From Brachyhypopomus gauderio (Eukaryota > Chordata > Actinopteri > Gymnotiformes > Hypopomidae), in the NCBI RefSeq assembly GCF_052324685.1, contig NC_135214.1, forward strand, positions 3,651,371-3,715,370: a stretch of DNA of 64,000 nt, read 5' to 3'. The notes under the pieces were generated by a model. That model was not told the origin of the DNA and searched no databases. It worked only from the letters and a program-made list of their open reading frames with translations. Shown here piece by piece: positions 1 through 11,230 of the stretch. How positions within the stretch are numbered: position 1 is the first letter of the stretch; the number at the start of each line of letters is the position of its first letter. The position numbers were made by a program, and so were the translations under genes.

Positions 1-454
1 TAACGATCCTCTCTGAGAGCAATCTCATCTAAAAGTACACAATTTATCCTTGTTAAGGCTGCTCTTCGGTACTTAATGGCATCTTAAATGCGAGCTGTGC
101 CAATCTGCTGGCCACTGAAGGGTTTCTGGGTAAGAGTGGTGGTGCGGTGGGGCCGAGCCCCTGCAGACGCCCAGTGTGGGCGGTGCTACGCTGCAGGCAC
201 ACCTGAGGGGCTTGACCAGCTGTCAGTCAGCGTCCTCCACGGGCCCTGCTGGAGCTGCCACTCGCTGCCTTTAACACGCAACCGCCTATTTCCAAACTTT
301 GACTTATTTTGACGCAGTTTGAATCGTTTCCGCCGGGGCTGGAGTCGTTAACTGGGACCAGGCTGACGGGCAGCGGCCCACCGGACGGGGAAGTTCACTG
401 TAGTATGTGTTAACAAATGCCTAATGGTCTGGGGAGCATATAAGCAGGTGGTAC

Positions 455-587
455 CTTAAACCTGCTGGTGAAGAGGTCCATTTTGGAGCTGAGCTGAACA
501 TCCTGATAGAGCCCCTGCAGACCCAGCACACACTTCAAACGCACATCGGGTTGCTGTGAAACAAGTATGGAGAGGATCAGGCTCCCG

Positions 588-626
<39 letters not shown>

Positions 627-629
627 ACA

Positions 630-660
<31 letters not shown>

Positions 661-691
661 TCTCTCACACACACTCTCTCACACACACACT

Positions 692-736
<45 letters not shown>

Positions 737-2973
737 ACACACACACACACTCACACACACACACACACACACTCACACGCTTTTAAAAATTAAACCTGAC
801 ACAAACAATGGCACAAGCAAAGCTTCTAAGATGCAGGGTAATGCATAACTACACATCCACTGATACTGCTCTCATCCAGAACGAGAAGAATCAAAGCAGG
901 AGCAGGATCTGAAACGCTCTCTACAAACGCCAAGACGTTTATTACAAGAGAGTTCTGCATGTGGAGGAACCAGTCAGGTTTCAGCATGGAGACGCACCTT
1001 ATCATACATCATCCATCCTACATACTTCAGGTAGGTGTCGTTCAGGAACACTGGACTATACAGTTTCATCCACTCGGTCAGTTCCTCCATGCAGATGGCC
1101 CTGATCTCGGGGATTACGTCTCTGCCCATCCAGGACAAGCAAAAAATTACTTTGTTAAAGTGGTACGTCGGGGAGAGGTGATACAAAGGAGGAAACAACC
1201 AATGATGAACTTACCTGTATCTTTTAAGAAACACTCCTTTAAAGATAACGTCCATCATGTCTTCGGTTTCGAGCTTCCTGTCCTGCAACTGAACACCCAG
1301 GAAACAGCAACCAAATATAAGAGATGAGGAACAGCTCAGGAACTGGAGAGGTAAGTCATCTAAAATTCAGGATACCAAGGAGATAACTCATTTTTCTATA
1401 AACAGAATACATGTACTCTGCTGACACAGATTTATCTCATTACACATTTTGGAAGTTACTAAACAATAGTTTAGTATTATATTTAGCTTATGCTGCAACC
1501 GCTAACGTACTGTTAAAGCAGGAGAACCTGAGAGTGGTCTCACAGAGGTTCATGCCCCCACCTCAGTGATCTTCCTCTGGATCTTCTCCAGTCGTGGTGA
1601 GGCTCGTTTGCTGGAGACCTTGGCCTTCTCCACCTCGTACAGTCTCTGGCTGTTGTCCACTCCGACGCTCAGGCTGAGAGCCACATTCACCAGCGCGCTG
1701 AGAAGCTTTACGGCTACGCCACACACAGGAGCACAGAGGATGGCCTCATCAGCCACGAGACCCAACCCCTCCAGCCCTGCTCTGACCCCACCACCACCAC
1801 CATCACGAGGGTCCGAGGGTGTAGGGTCCGGTTACCTGCCAGCGTGCAGGTGTGTCTGAAGGCACGCACGCACGATGCTGAGAGCTCGGTCAGCAGCGAG
1901 ATGAGTGTGTTCAGGAGGTAGTTGTCGAAGATCACGCTATACTGGCACTGAGAGACAAGCACCTGGACAAATTCACAGAAGTTCACGCGGAACCTCTTCC
2001 AGTACAGACCAGACATAACGAGAGGGTACTCGCCACTGTCCTGGGAAAGACCACATGGAAAGAATCGGCATTTAGGATACGTCTGTGCACTTGGGCACAA
2101 ATCACAGACATCGTTGAAATAACACCAGGGCCTAAGATTGGGGCCAGTTTCATACTAACCAAGTCCATAGGCCATGTGACAGTGAGGATCCATGGGAACG
2201 CCAAGAATTTCTTGTATTGTAAACCTGAGCTCTGCAATGTGTAATACAAAGGGCTGTCGCACTTCACAATGTACAAAGGAACATAACGCAACGTGGTACG
2301 AGGGTTCCTGGGAAATCAGACGATACCTGATCCAGATCCTCCACCATCCTGCTCATGACATCACTGTCTTCCTGGCTCTGGAACATCTCAGCAGTCACCA
2401 CCCCTAGAGCAAGTAGCAATTCAGCAGTCACCCAATAAGCAAGATGTTTAGCAAATTCATATCTTAAAAAAAAAGGATTACTGAAAGTCAACATTAACAA
2501 AATAATTCTCGTCAAATATATTTAAATGGTTTGCCTTTGCATCCCGAACACTGGATGAAGAAGCTGATGAGATCAAGCAGAGCGGGTTCTCTGTCCGTTA
2601 TGTAAGCCTCAATCCAGTCGTCCACCACGGCCTTGTGAGGGTGTTCAGAACACAAATAAACCCTCCAGTCAACCTCCCAGCCATCAACCATCATCAACAT
2701 CCCTCACAACAGAAATCACATAATTCACAGCCAATGGTGATTCCAACGGTGCAGTCAAAAGGCAAGAGATGTTGTCTGAACTGGATCACATGAGATTTTT
2801 ATGGGAATTGGATCACAGGTGCATACCTGCATGGCACTCCTCCCCATGGCGACCACCTCAAACAAGGTGACAGCCTCCACATCTCCATCTCTGGCTTGGT
2901 CTCCCTCTGGTCTGGGTCTGGCCGTCTTCCTCTGAGCATTCTCACAACCACCTCTGGCTTTTCTCTTCCCTCT
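455..2973 (-). CDS. STAG-family cohesin subunit (stromal antigen, possibly STAG3-type), partial
   Basis: STAG proteins bind the RAD21/REC8 part of the cohesin ring and support sister-chromatid cohesion in the nucleus. Exons by splice signals (5' to 3' on the minus strand): 2973-2827, 2631-2535, 2403-2327, 2040-1836, 1713-1562, 1282-1215, 1121-998, 553-455. All eight join in phase. Diagnostic stretches are [54 protein letters not shown] and LFTSRFK, which cover the N-terminal STAG region and stromalin conserved domain. The protein is clearly diverged from STAG1/2 (for example [16 protein letters not shown] and EKIQRKITE), so a STAG3-like or fish-specific paralogue is likely; this is inference from remembered sequences. 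The exon ending at 2535 appears to use a GC donor. The first exon(s) upstream of 2973 were not identified, and the gene continues past the left edge. Confidence 0.88.
590..777. repeat. (CA)n/(CT)n microsatellite
   Basis: About 190 bp of CA repeats interrupted by CT tracts, lying in a STAG intron between the exons ending at 553 and starting at 998. Open frames across it encode only Thr-His or Val-Cys repeats and are not genes. Confidence 0.97.
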
Positions 2974-5573
2974 CTAGATGTTTAAAACGCTCACAGTGTA
3001 AACCAATCACAGCACACCGCTGTTACACATGAGGTATCGTTACTACACTATCTATAAAAACTTGCCAATTTTAATGGAAATGCTTAGTATTAAAAGAGAT
3101 GAAGGATTGTGTGGTTTACTTTACATTTAAATTTTTAGATGTGACGCGCGTCATATTCAAGCTTGTTGAGTAAAAATATAATTCTCCACAAGGGGGCGCT
3201 ATTAATATTGAAATTGCGTTGGTGCTTCACGTAAATGTGCCCTGCTACAGTAGTTTTCTCATGACATGGAGGAAATCCCAGTTGGAAATAAACGTTACAG
3301 ATAGTGGAGCATAACCTCTTACCACATTCTTCTGTCTGTTTTCATTTCTCACACCGGAGGTATGATTCACGGATGAGCAAGAAGAAACGTCTACAGAAGA
3401 GTTCTCTCTTCAAAAATTGAGAATACAATGTTGTTGATTACTGTTATTCATTTTGGTTTGGATGATCAACGCAGAGGTAACTGTGTCACTCGTAGGCTGT
3501 AACAAAGACTCTTACTTTTGCACTGATCTGGAGAGTAATGTTGGTTCCGCTATCATCTCTTCTCACATCATTTTGTGGCACTGGGTTGTGGTTTTGACGT
3601 TTAAATTGCTGCAAAAAATGTACTAGGCAGTCAAGACATGTTTTTTCACCAATACTACGGTTGCAGACTCCTAGTTTATCTTGTGCTACAACTGTGGACT
3701 ATATAATAACAATTCTGAGTTATATTATAACTTGTCGCATTGTTTCGCGGCCATCTACACGCCGTTACATACACATTATGGCCAGAGGAATGTGGACCAT
3801 GAGTATTAGCCATCAGTCCGTATAATACTTTATGGGCGTGTCTGGTATCCCATGCCTTGGTCACTAACGTGATCTTAGGTTTGTATGCAACTGAAAGTCC
3901 GTCTCATGAAGCTCCATAGAGCTTCTGAGCTCTACATATGTGTGCGGTGGGGTGTGGCTGAACACAGTGACATGAGGAGAGCCCACATTCTTCTAGTCAC
4001 CTAGTGTAGATTATGAAACTGGACTATAAAGTACCGACTGATGCTTGCACAGAGAAGTACGCCCTGGCCTTGGGATCTGTTAAACCAGCGCAGTGCAAAG
4101 CCACACTGGGAATATTCTGGATGTTGTAGTGGGTAGGCTAGTGTTAGTAAACACACAGACACCCCTCAGACACAAAGGAAATAAAACCGGTAAATCAAAA
4201 TAAACGAAACCTCCCACCGTGGATCATTGGTTAGACAAATGTCCGCAAAATGAAACCTAGAACCTGATTGGACACCGTTGGCATCACTCAGGATTGAACT
4301 CTTCCTCGTATTCGCAGGTTTAATGGTCATTGTTAAAACAACGCCCGACGCGGTGTTAGATCCTAACTCTGTACATATTCGCCAGAAAGAGGTGTGTTGC
4401 TAACGGAGTAAGATACTCTCGGACACCGTTAGTCTGCAGTTTAATGCTGAAGATGATTGAATTATAGAATAACCTGCAGCTGCTGGCAGACATTACGATT
4501 TTTCGTTTCCAGTCGCTAAGTAAATTTTTTTTAATGGTCTATTCAGTCAGCACACGAACCGAGATGCAGCATAGTGGTATTCTTACCAGTGGAAGATGAC
4601 ACTGGGTTTTGGAAATGCATGTTAAATAATGAGAGTAGGTTAGCGGCGACTGTAGTGCGCCATCCGGCGGTCCCCTCGCGATTGAACGAAGCCCTTACGT
4701 GATTACGTCACTCCGTGAACCCGTACGTACGTGATTACGTCACTCCGTGAACCCGCTCAACGTGACGGCGTTTCTCCAAGATGGTGTCTATTGGGATTAC
4801 ATCACGCTCTTAAATTATTTTCTAAACATATAAAATGTATAATTTTATGATAAGTAATTCATGATCATTTAATCAAAGATCAAGGTAGCAGCAGATAAGA
4901 GTTCAAATTAGATAAGAGATTAAAGTACAAACCTTTAATTGTATTCCAAGTGAGTACACTGAATTGTTTTAGCACCATGAGTTATATAGCAATATTACAA
5001 TAGTAGTAAACATGAATCATGCTTGTAACGGCTCGTTCTTATACAGTCTACGTAATTGCTTTTCTGTTTCTACTTTATTTATTTTATGATTGATTGCCCT
5101 TTGCAGAGCCTGGTCCAGTAAACATTCGATCTGGTCCAGAGCAGTTAATTAGTAACTTGCAATGATACCAGTAATGTTTGCTAATTCAACTATAGTGGTC
5201 TTTGTGTTCTGCTTGGTCATCAGGTGAACACATTACCACTTGGCCATTACAGTCTGTCAACTGCAACCACTTATCAGTACATGTGAATGGAATTCCATCA
5301 AATCCACAGACCAGATTTGTCAGGACAACATGGAGACGAAGGCTGTTACTGGGCTGAGATCTTCAGGCAGATCTCCTACGAGTGAAGACACTGTTGATAT
5401 AATGTTGTGTGTTAACTGTGATACCCTGTAAAAGTAAAAAAAAGAATTACCTGTAAAGAACTGCAGCTTATTGAAGTAGTTATGCATATCAGTAATCATA
5501 TCATCAATTGCAAATGTTTCTTTTGACACAAATAGACTATTTGTGGTACATCATGGCAAATATATTAACACCC
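2974..5573. other. Interval upstream of STAG exons; no exon recognised
   Basis: AT-rich sequence without a coding stretch I can recognise. It should contain the missing 5' exon(s) and promoter of the STAG gene. The only notable structure is a duplicated CRE-like block around 4.7 kb, listed separately. Confidence 0.4.
4696..4755. promoter_or_regulatory. 28-bp direct repeat with TGACGTAA sites; candidate promoter element
   Basis: A 28-bp block occurs at 4696-4723 and again at 4728-4755 with no mismatch. Each copy carries TTACGTCA (reverse TGACGTAA), an ATF/CREB-like site. It is followed by CGTGACG and CCAAGATGG (a YY1-like core) near 4780. The local sequence is more CpG-rich than its surroundings. 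A promoter for the minus-strand STAG gene is plausible from position but unproven. Confidence 0.35.
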
Positions 5574-6999
5574 TCACCAGCTGAGATACTGGTCCGGTAA
5601 TTGGGGTTCTTGCTTGGACCCTTCCTCTGAAACTAAAGACATCTTCATCTGCTTAAAGTTCGCCTCAATGTCCGTCTTTATGCTGGACAGTGGCCGTATG
5701 TCTTTGAGAGAGTTGAGCACATGCTGTAACAAAAAAATGTGATGTGCAAAAGAGTCTCATGCAGACCAGCAAAATTAATACATCCTGATATTACTGGAAA
5801 CTTGGCTCTGTGCATGTGGCAGGAAAATATGAACAAAGTGATAACAAAGCTTGGTTACAGCACTGTATTAATGACAAAACTGTCAAAGGAAATTCAAGAA
5901 GTAATGTGATAAAAACAAAACGTGTGGGAAAGGGTCCTAAGACCCTCGAGTGTGCAGCTGAACTCACGTATATAACAGCGAGCTGGTGGGGGAGGTACTT
6001 GTGCTTTGCTACGTCCCTCCCATCATCCTCCATCTGCTGGCTCAGGACCAGCAGCTGGTTCAGCCTCCCGAGGTGAGGAAAGTACCCTGTAGCCATGACT
6101 GCAGTAGGTCAGCAAGCCTCAGGACACAACACCAGTCTAAGTGTCTTTGTCTTTTGACAGCCTCCTCACCGTCCATCGCCGGCGTCTCCAGCATGTCCAC
6201 GGGGCTGCTGTGGATAATGTAAACTTCTACTCGAGGGAACAAGGCAGACAGTCCGGCAATGTCCAGATAGTCCTGATGGAAAAGTGGGATTTAGTGCAAA
6301 TTGTTCCCCTTTTATTCCAAAGTACAGTGTTTACTTGTTTGGCTGTTATTACAGGGGTTTGTGCTATTAAATCAGCTACCTCCAGGATGGGTGCCGGCTC
6401 AGGCAGGTGTTCAAGGTATTTGTTCATCTGGTCTATAATGTCAGCACCTGTGTACAAACAAGAATACAGTACATTTGCAGTTTATATATTTCAGCTGCTG
6501 TGCCGATATTTCAGCATTTTTATTGTGTGAAGCTTGCCTTGTTTTTGAAAATATTCTGATTCTTCAGGACTCCTGTCCTGCCCCTGAAACTTAACACAGG
6601 GAGGTTAGAGTGCTGCAGACGAGCCGCTATTGTCTGACTCGAACCCGCCCAGCTAGCACGTTTACCTGGTACACCTGGGCCCTGATGAGGAGGTCCAGCT
6701 GACCACACAGACACAGCATCTCCAGTGCCACCTGCTCAGGGCTCAGGTGGATCGGCACCAGGGGCTTTTTCACGTACACATCCACTGCACAAAAAACGTG
6801 AGCAGCGTCATGGAGGCCTACAGACGTCACTTGAACTTCAAGTGAGGGATGTCGTCGAATCTTTTCTATTAGCTACATAATCAGTCACCCCCCATAAGAA
6901 ATCAGGTCAAACGGAGCTGAGAGAGAAACACGTACCTTTGAAACTCGCACTGTAACCACACGGCTGGCAAAGCGGTTCCGTTAGACTGACAGCTGCCAT
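5574..6999 (-). CDS. Unrecognised small eukaryotic protein, six exons (about 200 aa)
   Basis: Exons by splice signals: 6999-6936 (ATG at 6999), 6784-6666, 6447-6380, 6272-6170, 6086-5968 and 5723-5574 (stop TGA). Recognisable pieces in order are MAAVSLTEPLCQPCG, VDVYVKKPLVPIHLSPEQ, DQMNKYLEHLPEPAPILE, DYLDIAGLSALFPRVEVYII, YFPHLGRLNQLLVLSQQMED and HVLNSLKDIRPLSSIKTDIE. The second half looks helical, possibly coiled coil. There is no signal peptide or membrane segment. All junctions are in phase except exon 2 to 3: using the CAG at 6448-6450 gives a stop, so the true acceptor is probably the CAG just inside, before ATG AAC AAA, or one boundary is misread. Small introns, good splice sites and a clean start support a real gene. 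I could not place the family. Confidence 0.7.
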
Positions 7000-8625
7000 C
7001 CTGGAGCGACAGAAGCGCGCTGTGGCGGTTTTGTTCCGTTTACTCTCTCATCTCTCCAAAACAAAAAACCTCCTCCGCGGCTTTTATCTGTCCAGAGGGT
7101 TTCTGGCTCACTACGCTACGCGAATCTTTTCCCAGTATTAACCTATTTTTTAAAATCAGTGGCCCACTTTTACTATGATTTTATGTAAGCTTCATCCAAT
7201 CTGGAGATTCACGAATTTCGACGCCCCGCCGATCTGTACGACGTGGTCGCCTAAAATCGGACAGTTTTGTGTTTTCCGTCGCATCTAATAGAGGTTTGAT
7301 CGTCTAAGGTTGAACACACCCTTTACAAACGAGAAGGACACCAACGTGATTCAAACATGATTACACGCAGGTTCATCTGCAAAGCGCTTAATGGGAAATG
7401 TATAATGGTTAATTCATACATTCAATTCATACAATTCATTTTCATATTGGAATGTTACGTTATGATTTTAGAAGATAACAATACATACAATATTGCAACC
7501 CACACGTTTGTTAAACAATGCACAGACTATTGGACACAATAATCAGACGTGAGCTATATATTAATTAGGGTAAAGTTAATATAGCATATGAAATAATATA
7601 CTGTTTACATGGGAACTGCTGAAAAAAACATACATAACGTTTGCAAATGTTTATTAGACAATAGTAAAGACGGAAGGACGTAGATACAATATATCGATCA
7701 TTGTAAACGATAACAGGCCCATCAAATTATTATAAATATATAAATGAACCTTAAGTGGCCGTTTTACAGCGCAGTCTATCGTCTCAACTAGCTAATGTGC
7801 TGCAGATGCCCTACACAGTAAAATGACTGGAGTTAAAATGCCAGAGTAAATAAATATGTGCTCTACTGCAGAACAAGACATTGAGGTGTGGTATAAAGAC
7901 ACTTAAACGGTTTACAAAATAAACAAAGGTAAAAGGTTTTAATACTGCTGTCGAGAGTTTTGATAGAGTTTTGCTGTTGAGCGCGTTCACGTTTGAGCGT
8001 CTGGTATTAGACGTCAACCAACGCAGCTATTAACTGTCAATCACCTTATCGCCACTCCCCTTTAAGTAACACATAATAACTTCTATACAATCTGTTTATC
8101 GTAGAGAAAAACACTGGGAGAGATATTAACACAATGGGGTGTTATAGAATTGACAAAATATAATAGCTCAAAAAACGTATTTTACGTGTAATAAAAATTT
8201 AAAGTTTCTCGTCCGGCCCGTTCACTTACATGGGAATAGGCGGGGTTAAAAGTTGTACTGCAGCCAGCCACTAGAAGGCAGCTGACACACGGAGGCTTCA
8301 CTTTTCACTCGTGTCGTCCAGTCCACTATGGAGTGATTTTTGTTTCAATAGTTCCACAAAAGCAAAAGTAAATCCAAGAGCAGAAAGTATATGTTATGAA
8401 TGCAAAACAGAAAAAAATATATCAAAAGTATATATTTTTAATATAATTGGTTATTTGAAACTTATTTTCGTTTGCATTTTGACAAGTTTTTGGTTCCATT
8501 GTTTTTGTTTTTTTGGATTTTCCCAGTAAGGTCTTTTGCTTGTGGAATCTCTCTTTGCTTCTGCTTCGTTTTTTGCTTCTGACTTTTGGAACACATTTCA
8601 CGTGTGGAAGGGTCTTAAGCCCCTT
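7000..8625. other. Intergenic; nothing recognised
   Basis: AT-rich DNA with short spurious open frames. The first 100 bp are somewhat GC-rich and should hold the promoter of the minus-strand gene starting at 6999. Confidence 0.5.
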
Positions 8626-9547
8626 CTAACGTGTTTGATATTTTCTGAAATCTCATCGTGTGCGCTCGGCTGAGCAATTTGGCTCAGCAACTTTTCGTCA
8701 CCAGCCAATTGGAAGCTCGCTTGGCGTCACATGACACTTCGGCGTTTACGCCGTTAACGGCCATCACTAATCAAAAGTAAAGAAAGAAGTTGATCAGATA
8801 ATAAATCATATATAAGATGAGACAACAACCATGAGATATAAGATAGTTAACATGGCTTATTACATCGAATTTGGCGATAGAATAAAAAAATAATAATTTA
8901 ATCAATTCGGTGTAGGGTTGCCACCTGTCCCGGTTTTCCTTCTTTTTAATATTAGGTCCCGGCAAAAAAAATTCATTTAATGTCCTGGTTTTCACTAGGT
9001 TAGTTCAAACGACTATTTAGACTGTTTCTGCACACTTTAAATCTGTCTTTTTTTTCTCGCTGTGTCCATTTGACACCCCCGGTAACATTTTATGCCACCC
9101 CCCGTCAACAATTTACACTCGCCACCCACCACCCCCCACTCTGTGTCAGTATGACAGTGTCCTTGTTTTTTGTCAGACAGGTGGCAACCCTAATTCGGTG
9201 TCGTCAGTATATGGTGTCTCAACCAAATAAAAATGCTGCTATGTGTTTCATAAAGACATGTTTCACGACACCGAATTGATTAAATGATTATTTTCTTGTT
9301 CTATCGCCAAATTCGATGTAATAAGCCATGTTAACTATCTTATATCTCATGGTTGTTATTATTTGTTCAACTTATTTCTTTTTTTTTGATTAGTGATGGC
9401 CGTTAACGGCGTAAACGCCGAGGTGTCATGTGACACCAAGCGAGCTTCCAATTGGCTGGTGACGAAAAGTTGCTGAGCCAAATTGCTCAGCCGAGCGCAC
9501 ACGGAGAGATTTCGGGCACGCGTGCCAGAAAATATCAAACACGTTAG
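8626..9547. repeat. Long inverted repeat (about 285-bp arms), split by a MITE
   Basis: The sequence from about 8626 to 8912 (GTGTTTGATATTTTC, then GCTCGGCTGAGCAATTTGGC, then GGCGTTTACGCCGTTAACGG) reappears as its reverse complement at about 9262-9547. Arms differ by scattered substitutions and small indels. The loop of about 60 bp lies at 9201-9261. A 280-bp element sits at the loop edge of the left arm. The whole behaves as a foldback element. Confidence 0.85.
8913..9192. mobile_element. hAT-type MITE, 280 bp, 8-bp TSD
   Basis: It begins TAGGGTTGCCACCTGTC and ends with the exact complement GACAGGTGGCAACCCTA. It is flanked by the 8-bp duplication ATTCGGTG at 8905-8912 and 9193-9200. The 8-bp duplication and short TIR fit a non-autonomous hAT element. 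It has no coding capacity, and a C-rich internal block is shared with several other repeats in this window. Confidence 0.93.
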
Positions 9548-9594
9548 ATAAATGTCTCACAGGCACAAGAGGCAGAGAATTTTGTCTCAAGCGT

Positions 9595-9656
9595 CCGCAC
9601 ACGGCGAGCAACTAGCTGAGCGCCCGTTTGCTCAGCTAGTTGCTCGCTGTGTGCGG
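9595..9656. repeat. 27-bp-arm hairpin with 8-nt loop
   Basis: Arms 9595-9621 and 9630-9656 are inverse complements with one mismatch (9603/9648). The loop is GCCCGTTT. The stem includes GCGAGCAACTAGCTGAGC. It lies just outside the right arm of the large inverted repeat. Confidence 0.93.
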
Positions 9657-9961
9657 GGGGCTTTAGATGAAGGCGTTCCTCTGCAATCTCCATTGGTCAC
9701 TGATTCCGGACTGACACAGAGCTCTGAGACCGCCTCTGGGACCAAGCCACGCCCACCCCACCAGCTTCCCAGCGTTTTCAAACATGGTGGAACACGGGGG
9801 TTCTGTTTCACAGTAGCATGTAAACTGAGTTTTACCATTAAGGTTTATACAAAGGTTTTAGTTAATTGCTAAATGGTCTGTAGATATTGCAAATGTACAT
9901 AATAACTGAATGTTAATGAAACATTAGCTAAATCCAGGCGGCTTCCTTTTTTGCATGCCAG

Positions 9962-11230
9962 GTGGATGAAACAACTGATATAGCTTGCCATGCTCAACTC
10001 TCTGTCATTGTTGGCTATGTGGATAGGACAGGTAAAATTCAGGAGTGCTTTGTTGGATTTTTTTATGTTTCTGGGGGAAGAGATGCTCAGTCTGTTTTTG
10101 AAGTCTTGAATGAGAACATACAGGGCTACAATTTCAGGGGAAAACTTGTGGCGCAAACCTATGATGGGACTGCTGTCATGGCTTCAGCTCTCAATGGTTT
10201 GCAGGCCAAAGTTAAAGCAATAACCCCCAGTGCAATGTTTGTGCATTGCTATGCACACAGACTGAATTTGGTTCTGTCTCAGGGGGCTAAATGCTTATCT
10301 GAGTACAGAATATTTTTTGCATCACTCTCTGGGTTTGCCACATTTTTCTCAAAATCCACAAAGATGATGTCTTTTCTTGAGTCTGCAGGCTGCTCAAAGT
10401 TGCCCAGAAATGCTCCTACTCGATGGAATTTCACATCACGTATAGTGAGCACTGTGGCAAACAATTATGATGCCCTCCTGCAAACTTTTGAGATGATCAT
10501 TGCCGATAAGTCCATGGATGATGACAGATTAGACTGTGCCAAAGGCCTTCTGATGAAACTGGAAGATTTTGAGTGTGTGTTCATGTTGTACACATATGAA
10601 CAAATCTTCTCTGAGACTGATGTGGTGTTTGTCCAGCAGAGAGCTATGGATGTTCTGTACTGCAAGAAAGGAATTGAGTCTTTTCTTGCTTTTGTCAAAA
10701 AGAAGAGGTCAGAGGGCTGTTTATGCCAAAGCAGCAGATCTCACATCAGACCCACAAATTAATCCCATGGGAAAACACAGTCTGTCACAGCTACAGGATC
10801 CCAAGGAGTGCTACAGAAATCTGTACGGCCATCCTAGACAATCTCACAGAGCAGCTACCTCGCCGTTTTGCAAATTTGGAAAGTCTGCGCTTCTTGGAAT
10901 TGATCAATCCAGGGAAATTTGATGAGATGAGACAAGTGTTTCCAGAGGAGGCATTTCAGAGTGTCCTGAAAAGTTTTGGCCAGTTCTTTGATTCAGGGAG
11001 ACTGAGGTCTGAACTTCAAGTCCTATACTCAAACCAGGACTTGCAGGGCAACAGGGGAAAGCTATGTGATTTCTTGCTGTTTCTGAAAGACATGGAGTTG
11101 GACAGTGCAATGCCTCAGGTGTACAAACTATTGTCACCCGCAACACCATGGGCCAGGGCCGTTTAAGCAGCCTCGCTCTGCTGGCCATTGAAAGGACACC
11201 TTGTTGGTACGACAGGGTCACAGATCATTT
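9962..11230 (+). pseudogene. hAT-superfamily (ZMYM/DUF4371-type) transposase, frameshifted and deleted
   Basis: The 5' part (9962-10710) reads as a hAT transposase core: DETTDIA and YDGTAVMAS (catalytic Asp regions), then CYAHRLNLVLS and PTRWNF. The frame then shifts near 10710, and the continuation RAVYAKAADLTSDP and PRRFANLESLRFLELINPG follows in other frames. The end NTMGQGRLSSLALLAIE at about 11143-11193 is the usual tail just after the hAT dimerisation segment, but the expected ERSFS-type segment before it is missing, so there is an internal deletion. No N-terminal zinc finger was found. Inactive; terminal repeats not resolved. Confidence 0.85.

Noticed and set aside
410-848. Open frames rich in Thr-His or Cys-Val
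   Set aside because: They are translations of the CA/CT microsatellite.
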